Assembly (NCBI RefSeq): GCF_030272615.1
Contig: NW_026729183.1
Span: 1-64,000 of the forward strand
Reading direction: 5' to 3'
From: Cryptomeria japonica
Lineage: Eukaryota > Streptophyta > Pinopsida > Cupressales > Cupressaceae
Length of the DNA stretch: 64,000 bases
The translations under genes were made by a program, and so were the position numbers. Shown here one piece after another: positions 47,574-58,806 of this stretch. A model generated the notes under the pieces. That model saw nothing but the letters and a program-made list of their open reading frames with translations, did no database searches and was not told the DNA's origin. How positions within the stretch are numbered: the stretch's first letter is position 1; every line of letters begins with the position of its first letter.

Positions 47574-49653
47574 AGTCGACCTAGATAAAATAAACGCGAT
47601 AGTAGAATGGCCAATTCCTAAGAATGTTTCAGAGGTAAGAAGCTTTATGGGGCTAGCAGGTTACTATAGGAGGTTTGTGGAAGGATTCTCTAAGATAGCA
47701 AACCCCATCACCTCGTTGCAAAGGAAGGGCAAAAGGTTTGTATGGACTGAGCAAAGTGATAAGGCATTTCAAATCTTGAAGGGAAAACTAACTTCAGCAC
47801 CCATTCTAAAGGTACCAGATCCAAATGGACACTTCACAGTCATAACAGATGCTTCTATTGAAGGGTTAGGAGGAGTACTTGTCCAATATGAAGGGGTAGT
47901 GGTTTACAAATCTAGGAAGCTAAAGACTCATGAAGTCAATTATGCACCCCACAACTTAGAGTTGGCAGCAATTGTGCATGCCCTGCAAAAGTGGAGACAC
48001 TTCTTACTAGGGAAGCCCTTTGAGCTTAAGTCGGACAACCAAGGACTAAAATACATCTTTACCCAACCTCACTTAAATGCCAGACAAAGAAGGTGGTTAG
48101 AGTTTCTAAGTGAATATGATTTTGAAATTGAATATATTAAGGGAAAAGAAAATAGGGTGGCAGATGCCTTAAGTAGGAGGAGACACTTGATGACTATAGC
48201 AACCTTCAAAACCTCTTTCAAAAGGCAAGTAATGGATGAACAAGGACATGACCCATGGTATGAGCAAGTCAAATTAACTATAAGACACAACCCGACCGAT
48301 CCTAAGGTCGAAGGGTATACATTAGATGAAGATGGGTTGCTCAGATACAATAATAGAATCTATATTCCTAATTCAGGGAATTTAAGGGAAGTAGTCTTAT
48401 CGGAGGCTCACAATGCCCCTTATTCAGGCCACCCAGGAGTTAACAAACTTTATGCAGATCTAAAGAAGCTATACTTTTGGCAAGGGTTGAAGAGCGATAT
48501 TGTCAAGTATGTAGCTAAATGTTTGGAGTGTCAAAGAGTAAAGGCAGAACATAGACACCCAGCTGGATTGTTGCAATTGCACGATGTACCTCAACATAAG
48601 TGGCAAGTTATTAGCATGGATTTTGTACAAGGGTTACCCATGTCACCTTCTAGGCATGATGCAATAATGGTGGTAATTGACAAACTCACTAAGGTGGCAC
48701 ACTTTATACCAGGAAATCTGACGGATGATGCACCCACCTTGGCTAGACGCTTCGTTAAGGAGATAGTTAGGTTGCATGGAATACCAGAGAAAATCATATT
48801 AGACAGAGATGCAAGATTCACTTCCAGGTTTTGGACCACTCTTCAATCAGCTCTAGGAACTCAACTAAATTTTAGCACCGCATACCATCCGGAAACCGAC
48901 GGTCAGATAGAAAGGACAAATCAGATTATGGAAGACCTGCTTCGCATGTACTGCATGGACCAACAGAGGAAATGGGAAGAGTACCTACCTTTGGTAGAGT
49001 TTGCCTACAATAATACATATCAAACATCTTTGGGAATGGCACCTTTTGAAGCTTTGTATGGTAGACCATGTCGAACACCTTTGAGTTGGGATAGTCTTGA
49101 AGATAGAGTGATTATTGGACCAGATATGTTGAAAGAAATGGAAAGGAAAACTAAGGAAATTAGGCAAAGATTGAAGGAAGCCTCGGATAGGCAGAAAAGT
49201 TATGCAGACAAAAACAGAACACCAAGGGAGTTTGAAGTAGGAGAGAAAGTCTTCCTAAGGGTTAGGCCACACAAGAGTTCCATAAGATTTGGGAAAAAGA
49301 CTAAGCTTGCACCTCGATATGTCGGACCCTTTGAAATATTGGGAAGAATTAATCCAGTTGCTTATCGGTTGGCCTTACCTCCCCAATTGAGCCGAATCCA
49401 TGATGTCTTCCATGTATCTCTTCTTAAAAAGTATGTACCTGATGAGAAACACATTTTGAATTGGGATGCTTTTCAGGTCCAAGAAATGGGGGGAATAATG
49501 ATAGAGCCATTCAGAATCTTGGAGAGGCGCCAGTGCCAGTTGCGCAACACAGAGGTTGATCAGTGCAAAGTGCAATGGGACCAGTATGACGAAAAGAATG
49601 CCACGTGGGAGGATACTAAAGAGATGCAGCAGATGTTTCCTTTTTTGTTTTGA
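47574..49653 (+). CDS. Chromovirus pol, partial: RT end, RNase H, integrase, chromodomain
   Basis: An uninterrupted frame joins the LTR remnant near 47548; the first ATG is 47647 ([10 protein letters not shown], end of RT), giving 668 residues to TGA at 49651. RNase H spans about residues 30-178, with acidic residues D68 (TDAS), E105, D130 (SDN) and D173 (ADALSRR). The integrase zinc finger is H255, H262, C292, C295. The catalytic core has D325 (SMDF), D386 (LDRDARFTS, Leu replacing the usual Ser) and E422 (GQIERTNQ). A chromodomain lies at about 622-668 ([14 protein letters not shown]), the mark of chromoviruses; wording is closest to the Tekay/Del type. Gag, protease and most of RT are deleted, so it cannot act alone, although integrase looks intact. 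Confidence 0.93.
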
Positions 49654-49713
49654 ACATGAACCATAAACTCTTTTGAATGCATTTAATAAGTGCATCGGGA
49701 CGATACACAGATT

Positions 49714-49726
49714 AAGGGGGGGAGGA
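49714..49726 (+). other. Chromovirus polypurine tract
   Basis: AAGGGGGGGAGGA ends one base before the 3' LTR start TGTCACAACC at 49727. Confidence 0.92.
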
Positions 49727-52700
49727 TGTCACAACCCTCCTTTATCACCTTTTGATTTAAATAGAAAACTCTATTATATTTCTTTGGATAAACTATTGAA
49801 TGAATATTTTAAGGGAATAAAAATAATAAAACACACACACACATGGAAAATATATATATATTTTTAATTGGTTATTTAATTTCCCTCACTCAAATTAAGG
49901 CACATGTTGTAGGAGGAATAAGAAGCTTCTAGAGACTTCTCCACCACCTTGCATGTAACTCCTCCCACTAAGCCTAATCAATTTGCATGGAGGCCAAATT
50001 GGGAGAGAAGCTCTTTTTTTCAATTAATAATTAGGTAGTGGGAATTTGAAATTTCTTTTATAAAAGATGTACAAGTTTCAAAAGAGGTGTTGGCTATTCC
50101 ATAAGAAATTCTGCAAGTTAAATTCTCCTTTGTAGTCAATTTTCATTTTCAGCTAAGGTTTTGTTGGGAGGACTTCTCTTCAATTTGGAGGATCAAGGAA
50201 GACTCTACACCATTTTCAAGCACCCAGGTTCTTTCAAACTTAGTTTCGTGCATCTTATTCTTGTTGTAGATTAGATTTGATTAAATTATTTTATGAGAAT
50301 GAGATTCATTTGTTTTTGATAAGAAATTAGTTTCAGTTTTGATAAGAAGTAGATTAAGTTGTTTAGATTAAATTGTTTGATGAGAATGAGATTCATGGTT
50401 TCAGATTCTTGATAAAAATTAGTTTTAGTTTTGATAAGAAGTAGATTAAATGGTTTAAGAGATTAGAGTCATTTGATGAAAATTAGATTCATTGTTTTCA
50501 GATTTTTTTTGTGATCCATTCATTTCAAATTTTGATAAGAATTAGATTCATCCAGATTAAATCGTTAAAATATCTTATTAAGTTTTAGATGTGAATTTAG
50601 AACTACCTTCATCTCCCTTCTCCAAAATCTTTTCTCTAGTTATTGATTCAAAGTCTGAATGTATTCTTTCTCTAGTTTATTGATTTAAGTCTGAAATATA
50701 TTCTTTTCTCTAGTTTATTGATTTAAAGTCTGAAATGTATTATTTCTCTGGTTATTGATTTAAAGTCTGAACTGTGTATTCGAAAGGATCTTGCTGTAAT
50801 CAATCTCTCTAAGATTTCTCATCTTCTGGTTTTCTAAATCCTCTGTAAAAATACTTTTAACATTTCCCTTTTGTGAAAGATTTTCCCTGTGTATATAAAT
50901 AAACTATCTCTTTCTCTGTGAATGGATCTCCCTGTGTGAAAAACAAAAGAAATGAAAGAAAAAGGAATAAATTTTCTCTTTTTTTTCTATGAACAGATCT
51001 CCCTGTGTGTACAAACAAATTTTCTCCTTTCCCTGTGAATAGATCTCCCTGTGTAGAAAACAAAAGAAATGGAAAAAAAAAAGAGAAGAAGAACCTCTCT
51101 GGTTACTGCTTCATTGTATTTTGTCCCTGAAATTTGATCTACAACATTGTTATTTACCTGTTATCTACCCTGCTCTGAGTGATTATCAATAATTTAAAAA
51201 TGCAATACTCCTGTATAAAAAAAATATAATAATTATATTATATATAAGAACATATATATTTATATACACATACATATATATATATATATATATAAATAAC
51301 CAAAAAAAAGAAGAAATCATTTCGAACTTTAGAAAAATCTCTTAAAACCCCCGTAACGCATGGCGTTTCGCACAAAATAGACGTCGGCAGTGTGCATGGA
51401 CGGTTACGTTGTAACCGTCGCAGAGTACGGAGGGGCCCGCGGGTCCCCTCATCTCTGCGGACCTGCGCATGCAGGGCCGCAGGGGTGATGGGACCTGTGG
51501 TCCCCACCCCGCACCCTATTTACTACCAAGTAAAATATGTTATTTAAATAAAAGTTTCTTTTCCTTTTCAAATTGGTAAATTGAAATTTTAAATTGGATT
51601 TTTTTTTATATATGTAAATTAATAATCTATGTCAGTTACTATTTGTTATTTAATTAAAAAAAAAAATTAGTTTGATAGAAATGGCATTTAGGAAATATTG
51701 AATTCTCTTTTTGTGTAAGCTTTAAGATATCGTATTTCGACTTAGAAAAAAATTGGGCTAATATGTAGCAAGTTCATAATTAAATTATCCTTAGTAAGTT
51801 TAAAATTGTAGACTATATTCTTTCAAAGTTAAGAAACTCAACCCATTAAGAATCATTGGGACACTTGATTGCTCTTTAGAGATTAACTTACATTAATACA
51901 AATGCTTATATTTAATCGTTATTTTGGACTCGTTAAATCTTCTTTCATCATGCAAGTTCCTCATAGATTAATTGCTTTCATTGATGGTTCATAATATGCG
52001 AATTATTTGTGGAATAATTACATCTTTCATGCAATTACTATTATGCAAGTTTCGTGATGGTCCTTATTATGCAAATTACACTTCAAGTAGTTACTTCAAT
52101 TATTTACACTCTCATTTTTTTGTTTTCGTAGTTAGAAAACTAAATAAAGGAAGTTGGAAAACCAAAACTAGCAGCGTTCGGTATATATGGTGCCTCTGGG
52201 TCACGCTTACGGGTAATGCCGTCGTGTTGAACTACTGCACTTAACACCTAATAAAGCTGCATTAACGACGTCTGTGGCATCGTCCCTATAAATCGTCAGG
52301 GAGTAATAAGGGACATTTGGAAGTTAAAAATCCAAGGGGCGGGTAATCCCTCTTGGATCGATAATTTAATAAGATAACTTTTAAATGATTTTCACATCCG
52401 TTGAGATACACCATAGTAAACCCCTTTTTAAGGATGGTTAAGTTAAATACCCTCATGAAATTTACTTTCTTTCTTTATTTATTCATCTCGAAGGGATATT
52501 GGCGTTTTGCAATTGGGCGACGTTCATGATAAGTATTAGGATCTAGTTATTTTCTTTTTTTAGGCCACAAGCAATAGGCCATCTTGAGCCTTCGCTTAAG
52601 TGCTACCATCGTGGGTAGCAACCACAGAGAAACTGTCTGGGACACTGACCCTAGAAAGGGTTGCGTACCCACAAATCAGTTTACATCAAACCACAGATTA

Positions 52701-53310
52701 GAAAATAGAACTACATACTTTACGCCTTGATCCCGTGCCGAAGCGGGTATGTAGGCAGTCTTGGGACGGAGTTGTCCCTCGTACTCAGGCGTTCATGGGT
52801 GGGGTCTAGGCTTGGTTGAGTAAGAATCCTAATTGAAAGATAAGATAATCAAATTTAATTCAATGCATACTCGGAAGGAATCCCGTATGGATTCGCTTGA
52901 CTTCCCGAGGCTTTAAGCCAAATTCCGAGGCGGAATTCAAGCTTGTATTATTTTTAATTACTCCTAAGGACGGCGACCTCGGTGCATTCTTGTTAGAAGA
53001 GTGTAGTACTTAGTGAGTGACTCAGGACCCGAATGGTCCCAATGAGTCTAAGTCTCTGGCCAGAGCATCTCCTATCCCGTTTGGATGGATGCCTACCCTG
53101 TATGGGTAGATGCCTATCCCGTATTGGATAGATGGAAATTTTACGTCCCGTATGGACAATTGCCTAACCCGTATGGTTAGAAGCTCATCCTGAATGGATG
53201 AATGCCTAATCCTAATTGGATGGATGCCCAGAGTATGCAATTGAATAAAACATAATGAAAAAAAAAATAATACTCAATTTTTGTTGAATCAATTTTGGTG
53301 GGTTATTACA
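49727..53310 (+). repeat. Chromovirus 3' LTR, complete (3,584 bp)
   Basis: Begins TGTCACAACC and ends GGTTATTACA, an imperfect terminal inverted repeat (8 of 10). Followed by TATTC. It is the only copy of the LTR's last 426 bp in this element, which contains the mini-hairpin array at 53019-53221. Confidence 0.93.
53019..53221 (+). other. Array of eight covarying mini-hairpins near the LTR 3' end
   Basis: Each unit is xxCC-loop-GGxx with a 5-6 nt loop of the type (C/T)G(T/A)(A/T)T. Stems are GGACC/GGTCC (53025-53039), ATCC/GGAT (53074-53086), TACCC/GGGTA (53094-53108), TATCC/GGATA (53115-53130), GTCC/GGAC (53145-53157), TAACC/GGTTA (53165-53179), CATCC/GGATG (53186-53200) and ATCC/GGAT (53209-53221, loop TAATT). 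The outer stem bases change in pairs. The first hairpin is enclosed by GACTC/GAGTC (53019-53023, 53044-53048). Units are joined by GATGCC-like spacers. Confidence 0.85.
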
Positions 53311-53315
53311 TATTC
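53311..53315 (+). other. Target-site duplication of the chromovirus, right (TATTC)
   Basis: Second copy of TATTC, followed by AATGTAGTCGATCTTCAC, the continuation of the copia LTR. Confidence 0.92.
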
Positions 53316-53617
53316 AATGTAGTCGATCTTCACATGAAATATCTTCAAGGAAATCCTTCTTGTGCACAAAAGTGATGTGACATCTTGATCTTATCCTTAT
53401 CTCTTAGTTAACTCATCACAAAATGTCACTGGTTGCATCTCACAAGCTAGATTGCCAAACTGGAAACCCTAGAGTTGTGTGACTATGACACCGGTCCACT
53501 TCATCATAGTAGACCAAAACCGCTTCCAATCTTCATATGTTCATACCGGTTCACCTGCTCTTATTGACATCAATGACAACATACATTATCATCATACCAA
53601 TTCATCATATGCCAACA
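53316..53617 (-). repeat. Copia 5' LTR, outer part
   Basis: Continues the copia LTR interrupted at 44409 and ends in ATATGCCAACA at 53617, matching the ends at 15063 and 7738. On the minus strand this is the U3 start TGTTGGCATATG. Confidence 0.88.
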
Positions 53618-53942
53618 TATTATAGTGTAAGAGAGAATTGAAATGAAACTCTAAACTGCATATCAATAGACAAAGCATAATGCAGGTACAAAGGAGCATA
53701 AACCATCATTGGATATCCAATATGCAAGGAGGAAGAGCGTGAGCATTCACTTGCAGAGGGAGAGAAGAAGGACTAGTGTTGTAGATGGTCAATTGGAAAG
53801 AGAAATGATAAAGAATAAGGTTTGTGGAGCAAACAATGAAAATACCCCCAAAAAATCTTCATTTCCCAAAGTTTTTAGGGCAATGTAGTTGGCAGTAATT
53901 CATGCCAAGTGGGTCCATAAAGTGTACACGGGAAGGCGGTTA
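53618..53942. other. No feature recognised
   Basis: Flanking DNA right of the copia element. No coding or repeat signal seen. Confidence 0.4.
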
Positions 53943-55458
53943 TGTTGGCATTTCAATAGGTTTGTTGGAGATTGATGATATAATTGATAAAGGATGATTA
54001 CTGTCTTAATGATATTATTTTGTCATTGATGTCAAGCAATTGATTTTTTGATTCAATATGATGTTGCCATATCTTAAAGAGTATGTTTTGATGAGTATAA
54101 AGATGTCGGTAAGTGACATAGAAAGAATGTGAAAATAAAGGGGAGTAATAAGTTATTCAATGGGCAACTATTACTGAGTTAGACAGTGATGAGATTATGT
54201 TATTTTGATTGTTTCGATATCCTATATATGTGTATTCAAAGACTGAATAAGAAGGAGAAAAGATCTCATGCAATAGAATGAGTAAAGGTTTGATACTATT
54301 CTATTTTACCGAGCAAGGAGCCAGTCGGTAAAGTCCGAGGTTATTGGTGTCGGTTAAAGAAGAAACAAGTCACTGTGTTGGTATACACCGAGCTATGAAC
54401 CGAGACAAACACAGAATGTCTACCGAGTAAAGTTCAGTATTAATCGAGCGTCAACCGAGCAGTAACAAAACGCATTGGATGAATAAATACATTATTAAAT
54501 GAAAGATGCCAATGAGCTGGAGATTTATAGAAGATTGGAATGTCGTGCAAGAAGTTTGTTAAGGATCTACGGCAATGAAAATTCAAGAGTCAGATCTACA
54601 ACACAGATTGAACGATTATGACCGAGCACAAGTACCAAGGAAGGAATACAAGTTCTAAGGCAAGATAAAACATTTTTCAGTTCGAAGGATTCAATGAACC
54701 TAGTCAAGTTTGAAGACCTGATGGCTAAGATTAATAATGGGAAATGTGATTAAGGAGATTAAGCGGTTAGGAATTGCTTATAAATAAAGAATAGTTTATG
54801 AACAAAGTATGCAGGAAAATAGAAGAACAGTGATGCTATTGAAGTGATTACCGAGTACAGAAGATTGAAGAACAGAGTGAAAAGCCCAACAAGGAGGAAG
54901 ATAAGTCTTATGACAAGTTTATTTTGAGTACATAGAGTCTTCTTTAACATTTCAGATGTGAAGTTGTAGATATATTTTATTACTGTTATTTATTTCTGTA
55001 AGTGACAGGAAATCTCTTAACCGAGTGGACCTAACAGTCTTATTTGTATATCCTCTAGCAAGGTAACATTCTAATTGAGTGTTTGAAATCCTTTGACAAG
55101 GTCACTTCTAACAAAGTGCAAGATTCTAATAGATCTGAGGGAAATCCCTTGACTAGGTCACATCTAGCAATGTGTTTATGTAATCTTTAACACGATTGGC
55201 TTTTAACCAAGCTTCTTTAGAAGAGTATATTTTCTTTGTGGGTCTAAAATCCCACAGTGGTTTTTCCCTATTTGGGTTTCCATGTTAAATCTGTTGTTAA
55301 ATGTGTTTTGATGTTTCAAGTTTATTAGTTTATGAGTTTGAATGATTTGCAATCATAGTTGCATATCAAGTAAGTTCTACCGAGGTTGAATCTGTTTAAG
55401 AGTTTGATTATTAAGTGTATCTAATTCACCCCCCCCCCCTCCTCTCATCAAACTAACA
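53943..55458 (+). mobile_element. Probable solo LTR, copia-like
   Basis: Runs from TGTTGGCATTTC to CAAACTAACA, with near-matching flanks GGTTA (53938-53942) and TGTTA (55459-55463). Contains CCACAGTGG followed by TTTTTCCCTATTTGGGTTTCC (55252-55282), a motif shared in reverse with the copia LTR near 43735-43765, and repeated CCGAG words. No PBS or polypurine tract adjoins it. An alternative left end is TGTTGGAGATTGATG at 53962. Confidence 0.5.
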
Positions 55459-56009
55459 TGTTATGCATGGTCAAAAAAAAAATTTGAACACCCATTTTGA
55501 ACTTTATAATATTTAAAATATGTTTTAAACATATGCCTAAATTGATATACTTAGGTTTATATTAATTTATAAAAAGGTGAATATTATAATAGTTATTAGA
55601 TATTTTATAAATATGTATCGATCTAGGTGTGTGCGGTTATTGGCACAATAAAGGTTAAGTATCGGGTGACACTTTGAAATGACCACTTTTTGACCTTTTT
55701 ACACATAACGACTCATACAAATCAGATAATTACTACCTAGAAGCTAGAACAATAGCAATAAGCAGTTAAGTCACATACGAAGACAACTAAAAAAGTCATC
55801 AAAATATGATGTACTGTTTAAGATCTATGAGTGGGCCAAGCTAGCTATGATGACTACTATTGCTCTTCCCCTAGAACATTACTAGCCTCATTTATAGTAT
55901 CTAGGGTTATCAAGAGGGTTACATGAGAATATAACTAAAAAAGTGTGTGTCTCAATTTGTTGGGGGCAAGGAAAAAAAGTGCTTTTAAATTAATGGAAGT
56001 GACCTTGGG
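55459..56009. other. No feature recognised
   Basis: AT-rich sequence without a coding signal. It may include decayed LINE sequence continuing from 56020. Confidence 0.35.
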
Positions 56010-56019
56010 TTTTGCTAGA

Positions 56020-56930
56020 CAACTAACAATGAGACACATAGAATGGCCAAGCTTGAAATATCTTAAGAAGCGAGAGTGGTAGGTGAGTGAATGAATAGAA
56101 GGTGAGAGCAGATGGGCATATATAATTTGTGGAAGAGTTGAGATGAGAAAAAAGAGGGAATGTGGCTGTACCAAAATGTGTCACGTGATGACAAGCACAA
56201 GAGAAAATAAGGCCAGTCTTGACTGTGAACTTTACCCACCATTGGTGCAAAAGAGGAAGAAAGTGTGGGTGCTTGAACCACATTCTCTCAAATTTAAAAG
56301 AAGGTCGGTGTTGAAGAATTGTAAAATTTGCTAAAATATTTAAGGAGATAGCATAATGATCTGAACACACAAAAGGCAAGATAGCTGATTGAAATATGTA
56401 ATTTTGAAGCAACCAATTCTGAGAGATGAGAAACCTGTCTAATCTTTTTTCTATCTATAGAAAAAATTGCCCTTTTGTTTGTCCATGTGTAGTGATCATT
56501 TTTTGGAATTATATATCTTTTACTACATTATCAGATATGAAAAAAGAAAAATCCTCAATGGTCTTTTGGGGCGGGCATATTCCACCTTTTTTCTCTTGAG
56601 GGGAGACAATTGCATTAAAGTTTCCAACAAGGATAACATTTTGATTTAGAAGTTGCTGAATGATTGTAGATAATGTATCCCAAAGTCTCTTTTTCTCATG
56701 TGTAGGTGTGGGCCCATAAACATTAACTATTGTAAATGAGAGATCAAAACAATGAATACTAAACATTTACCAATTGCTACCTTCACTTACTAGTTTTTCT
56801 ATCACCTTCTTTTGATTCCATAATGTTTTTATCCTTTCAGAGGCACCTTGAGTTGGGACATGCACAAATTTCCAATTTGGCAGTTTTTGAGTTGTTGCTT
56901 GGAAAGTGTCTTGGGATGTTTTTTTTTATC
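56020..56930 (-). pseudogene. L1-type LINE endonuclease fragment
   Basis: On the minus strand 56930-56760 reads through PNWKFVHVPTQGASERIKTLW; 56766-56509 gives FTIVNVYGPTPTHEKKRLW and VILVGNFNAIVSPQEKKGG; 56412-56023 gives VCSDHYAISLNI and FKFERMWFKHP. These are the central and C-terminal blocks of the AP-type endonuclease of plant L1 LINE ORF2 (GxFN, SDH motifs). The N-terminal block and all RT are absent, and frames are broken, so it is a dead fragment. Confidence 0.8.
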
Positions 56931-57289
56931 TTCTACACTATTTTTTTTCTATTTTATTATATTTTATGATGACTTATCTAATAGACATTATGACCAAGAT
57001 CTTATCAAAGTGTAGATTCAAAACACTAATATATATAGATTCATTGTCTTGGTACCTAACTCGATCAATGAAACCTTAAGATAATAAAGAAAATATGAAT
57101 GACATAAAGAAACAATCAATTCCTACTCACAACCACCAATGCATCATGGTTCACATTTCAGATCATGTGAAAATGATTGAGAAATAGGTAAAAATATGGT
57201 TTATAGTAAGGATGAACATCATTTAAACATGAAAATTAGTTTCAGTAGTGATGCTACTAGATCTCCAAGTATTTGATCTAGGAAATAAA
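56931..57289. other. No feature recognised
   Basis: AT-rich sequence with a T-run near 56920-56960. No gene or repeat signal is supported. Confidence 0.35.
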
Positions 57290-57866
57290 AAATATTTGAT
57301 CTAGGAATTATTAGATCTCCAAGTTAATGATCTAGGAAATAACAATTTTGAAGGTAGCATTCCTATTTGGATTGAAAAGTTGATAGATTTGAGAATTCTT
57401 AGATTGGCTTCTAATAAATTTGATGGTAGAATTCAACTTACTTGGAATCTTTGGATCTTTTAGAAAATAATTTGTCAGGAAAAATTCCTATTCAATTTTT
57501 AAAAATCACATTCCTTGTTGTGTTCAATCTTTCTAACAACATGTTGTCAAGGTTAATACCACAAGGGAAGCAATTTTCAACCTTTGGGATTTCTTCCTTT
57601 CTAGGAAATCCTAATCTTCATGGACCTCCCCTTGAAAACAGGACACAGAGTCTTGGTTTTGGTAGACCACATAATTACAAAGAATTGAATAATACAACCA
57701 CTGAAATGTAGATGCAGATGTAATGGATCGATGGTGGGCAGTGGGAGTGGGGTTAAGTTACGGAGTGGGATTTGCTACTATGATTGGAATGTTGTGCTTG
57801 CACATGAAATGGAGATACATATGCTTTTCTTTCATGGATAAATTTATCTATGACCTTTGTGAATAG
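57290..57866 (+). pseudogene. LRR receptor-like protein, C-terminal fragment
   Basis: 57300-57420 encodes LRR pieces (NNFEGSIPIWIEKL, LASNKFDGRI). 57442-57711 encodes the last repeats and juxtamembrane region (LDLLENNLSGKIPIQFLK, IPQGKQFSTFGISSFLGNP, GPPLENRT). After a one-base shift near 57705, MDRWWAVGVGLSYGVGFA begins a transmembrane helix followed by a short basic tail ending at 57866. This order is that of plant receptor-like proteins (cell-surface sensors without a kinase). Most of the ectodomain is missing and the frame is shifted, so it is a pseudogene fragment. Confidence 0.8.
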
Positions 57867-58434
57867 TGAATCCTTAAAGTTGCTTCACAAAAGATGCTCC
57901 CAGCCTTTGCTTAGAATATTTCACAGTTGGGTTGTCACTCATATTTATGCTTGTTATTTGCATTGTCATGTGTGCTAATTAAAAATATTTTATTTAAATG
58001 ACTAGTACTACAAGATGTGCTATTTTTAAAAGTGTGAATTTTGTTCTTATTTTAAGCTTCCACAATTAATAATTAGAATTATAAAGTACATTACAAAGTT
58101 TTGAAAGTTTGGTCTTTTTATTTTAAAATTAAATATAGTAATTGTGTCAATGGTCCCTTGGTCTACTGTTGACGTTCAATGGCTCCAATTGAGCCCACCA
58201 AGGATTAAGTCTTGCTAAGTGCAAAGACTTCGACATCATAAGGGATGAAACTAGGATCGTGCCCTATGCGAATTTGGCAGAATGGTTACCCCTCAGTCCT
58301 TGGCTCTTAGCCAAAGAGGTTTTGTCCCATAGGCTTGTGCCCCCATATCGAGTGGCAAAAACTACTTCATGTGGCTTGTGTGCTTTGTGCTCTTGTTGGG
58401 CTATTGTGTTTGTAGGTCTAGAGCTCCATAACTT
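57867..58434. other. No gene recognised
   Basis: AT-rich sequence, then a less AT-rich stretch at 58150-58430 with no domain. The open frames that continue into the microsatellite are not credible genes. Confidence 0.4.
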
Positions 58435-58469
<35 letters not shown>

Positions 58470-58639
58470 ATGTATATATATATATATATATATGTATGTA
58501 TACATATATATGTATACATACATATGTATATATATATATATGTATACATACATATGTATATATATATATATATATATACATACATACATATGTATATAAA
58601 TATATATATATATACATATATATGTATATATATATATAC

Positions 58640-58671
<32 letters not shown>

Positions 58672-58806
58672 ATATGTATGTATACATATATATGTATATA
58701 CATATATGTATGTATACATATATATGTATGTATATATATATATATATACATATATGTATGTATATATATATATATATATGTATGTGTATATATATATATA
58801 TATATT
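58435..58806. repeat. TA/TG-rich microsatellite, about 370 bp
   Basis: (TA)n, (TG)n and ATGTATACATATATGTA mixtures. Tyr/Ile-rich open frames on both strands are repeat artefacts. Confidence 0.95.

Larger units (their letters stand above)
44410..53310 (+). mobile_element. Ty3/gypsy chromovirus (Tekay-like), internally deleted
   Basis: TG...CA LTRs (44410-47573 truncated; 49727-53310 complete), a polypurine tract, and a pol frame with RNase H, integrase and a C-terminal chromodomain, with exact TATTC target duplications. PBS, gag, protease and the front of RT are missing. Sampled LTR segments differ by roughly 1-2 percent by eye, and pol has no stop, so the insertion is the youngest event here. 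It sits inside the copia 5' LTR. The LTR length of 3,584 bp is exceptional. Confidence 0.92.
14409..53617 (-). mobile_element. Single Ty1/copia element split by two nested insertions
   Basis: On the minus strand the order is: 5' LTR (53617-53316 and 44409-43370, interrupted by a chromovirus), PBS (43367-43357), gag-protease (43298-41929), [CACTA insert 41928-17982], integrase-RT-RNase H (17981-15353), polypurine tract, and a 3' LTR fragment (15063-14409). The two pol halves meet exactly at the CACTA target: codons left of the insert continue those right of it inside the zinc-binding part of integrase. The 3' LTR lacks its outer half, so no copia target duplication can be checked. Coding parts carry many stops. 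Confidence 0.85.

Noticed and set aside
41929..53617. A third separate copia element
   Set aside because: Its coding content is exactly complementary to 14409-17981 and the break coincides with CACTA ends; one split element is simpler.
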